Assembly (NCBI GenBank): GCA_902826215.1
Contig: CADEDY010000006.1
Span: forward strand, 45,202 to 109,201
Source of the DNA: an uncultured Bacteroidota bacterium
GTDB taxonomy: Bacteria > Bacteroidota > Bacteroidia > Flavobacteriales_F > PHOS-HE28
Reading direction: 5' to 3'
DNA: 64,000 bases
Positions within the stretch are counted from its first letter, which is position 1, and every line of letters starts with the position of its first letter. The position numbers and the translations under genes are program-made. Below the pieces are notes generated by a model, which searched no databases, was not told where the DNA came from, and saw nothing but the letters and a program-made list of their open reading frames with translations. Positions 63,755 through 64,000 of this stretch are shown here, in pieces.

Positions 63755-64000
63755 TCAGCCTTGGAAGTCGATCTTCCGGTGGCTGCCGTCGCAATAGGGT
63801 TTGTTGGCCGAAGCCCCGCAGCGACACAGGGCGGTGGCTTGCTCGCGGATCTCCGTGCGTCCATCGGCATGCGTGATCACACAACGGTCCTTCACAAGCA
63901 GCGGCCCGTTCGGAGAGACTTGGACGGTCAACGAATTCGGGGCTGGTTCCGTAGCTCGCTGTTCCTCTGCGTTCCGACGAATGGACCGGGCGCCCCTTGG
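63755..64000 (-). CDS. CDGSH iron-sulfur protein (3' part)
   Basis: Only the C-terminal 81 residues are inside the window; the frame is open to base 64000. The end has the CDGSH pattern C-x-C-x(n)-C-D-G-S-H: LCRCGASANKPYCDGSHR, which binds a 2Fe-2S cluster. Upstream are NGPLLVKDRCVITHADGR and the trace PRGARSIRRNAEEQ, which resembles the end of an Fer4_19-type domain found in front of CDGSH in many bacteria. The stop is TGA at 63755-63757. It lies upstream of the 479-residue gene on the same strand with about 110 bases between them. Confidence 0.88.
   Translation of the reverse strand, partial: PRGARSIRRNAEEQRATEPAPNSLTVQVSPNGPLLVKDRCVITHADGRTEIREQATALCRCGASANKPYCDGSHRKIDFQG

Noticed and set aside
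62337..63797. 486-codon open frame on the plus strand
   Set aside because: It is antisense to the well-conserved 479-residue gene, has no recognisable domain and a composition typical of a shadow frame in GC-rich DNA.

Overview
The window looks like a stretch of a Bacteroidota chromosome, most likely a Flavobacteriales-type lineage with unusually high GC. Evidence: secreted proteins ending in type IX secretion (T9SS) sorting domains of both the gliding-motility (type B) and Por-secretion-tail (type A) kind, SprB-like and PKD repeats, two TonB-dependent receptors, a bacillithiol gene (bshC), the rpmB-rpmG-DUF4295-ftsY block, and promoters of the TAnnTTTG type with no obvious Shine-Dalgarno sites. 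No tRNA, rRNA, CRISPR array or transposase was seen. The assignment is inference from gene content. No gene-free gap exceeds 300 bases.

Layout. 1-3458 (+): the end of an AlkD-like DNA glycosylase, then a small-protein cluster (YdeI/OmdA, DUF1801, three SRPBCC proteins, DoxX). 3493-7102 (-): a TonB-dependent receptor, a small unknown protein and an F420-reductase-like NADP oxidoreductase. 7184-13823 (+): mazG, a DUF3667 membrane protein and two large T9SS type B proteins. 13843-17511 (-): a beta-barrel protein and a Maf/UbiA/KdsC/DUF2520 operon. 17661-24925 (+): miaE, an M16 protease, cinA, rpmB, rpmG, DUF4295, ftsY and a small membrane protein.

24947-35692 (-) is the most interesting part. 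It is about 10.7 kb of tightly packed signalling genes: a LuxR-type response regulator, a beta-propeller sensor kinase, an outer-membrane TonB-plug receptor, a TPR/SpoIIE phosphatase broken by an in-frame TAA, a SiaB-type kinase, a SiaC-type phosphoprotein and a second, polytopic SpoIIE phosphatase. This resembles a SiaABC partner-switching module fed from the cell surface, but no diguanylate cyclase output is present. A second regulatory group at 37354-41864 (-) joins a papain-like protease to a TPR histidine kinase and a LuxR-type regulator.

The remainder is mostly housekeeping and envelope genes: rimO, bshC, a 1348-residue T9SS type A protein, guaA followed by a LysM/periplasmic-binding protein, a GDPD-like lipoprotein, a YiiX-like hydrolase, an M23 peptidase, and a coiled-coil/zapA/rny operon. 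Between rny and a methyltransferase sits a 679-bp AT-richer insertion bounded by a 27-bp near-perfect direct repeat. The repeat duplicates the rny terminator arm and the methyltransferase start, and the insertion carries a possible Imm26-like immunity gene. The window ends with an NDP-sugar epimerase, a WD40 protein, two secreted unknowns, a widespread 479-residue uncharacterised family and the 3' part of a CDGSH iron-sulfur protein.
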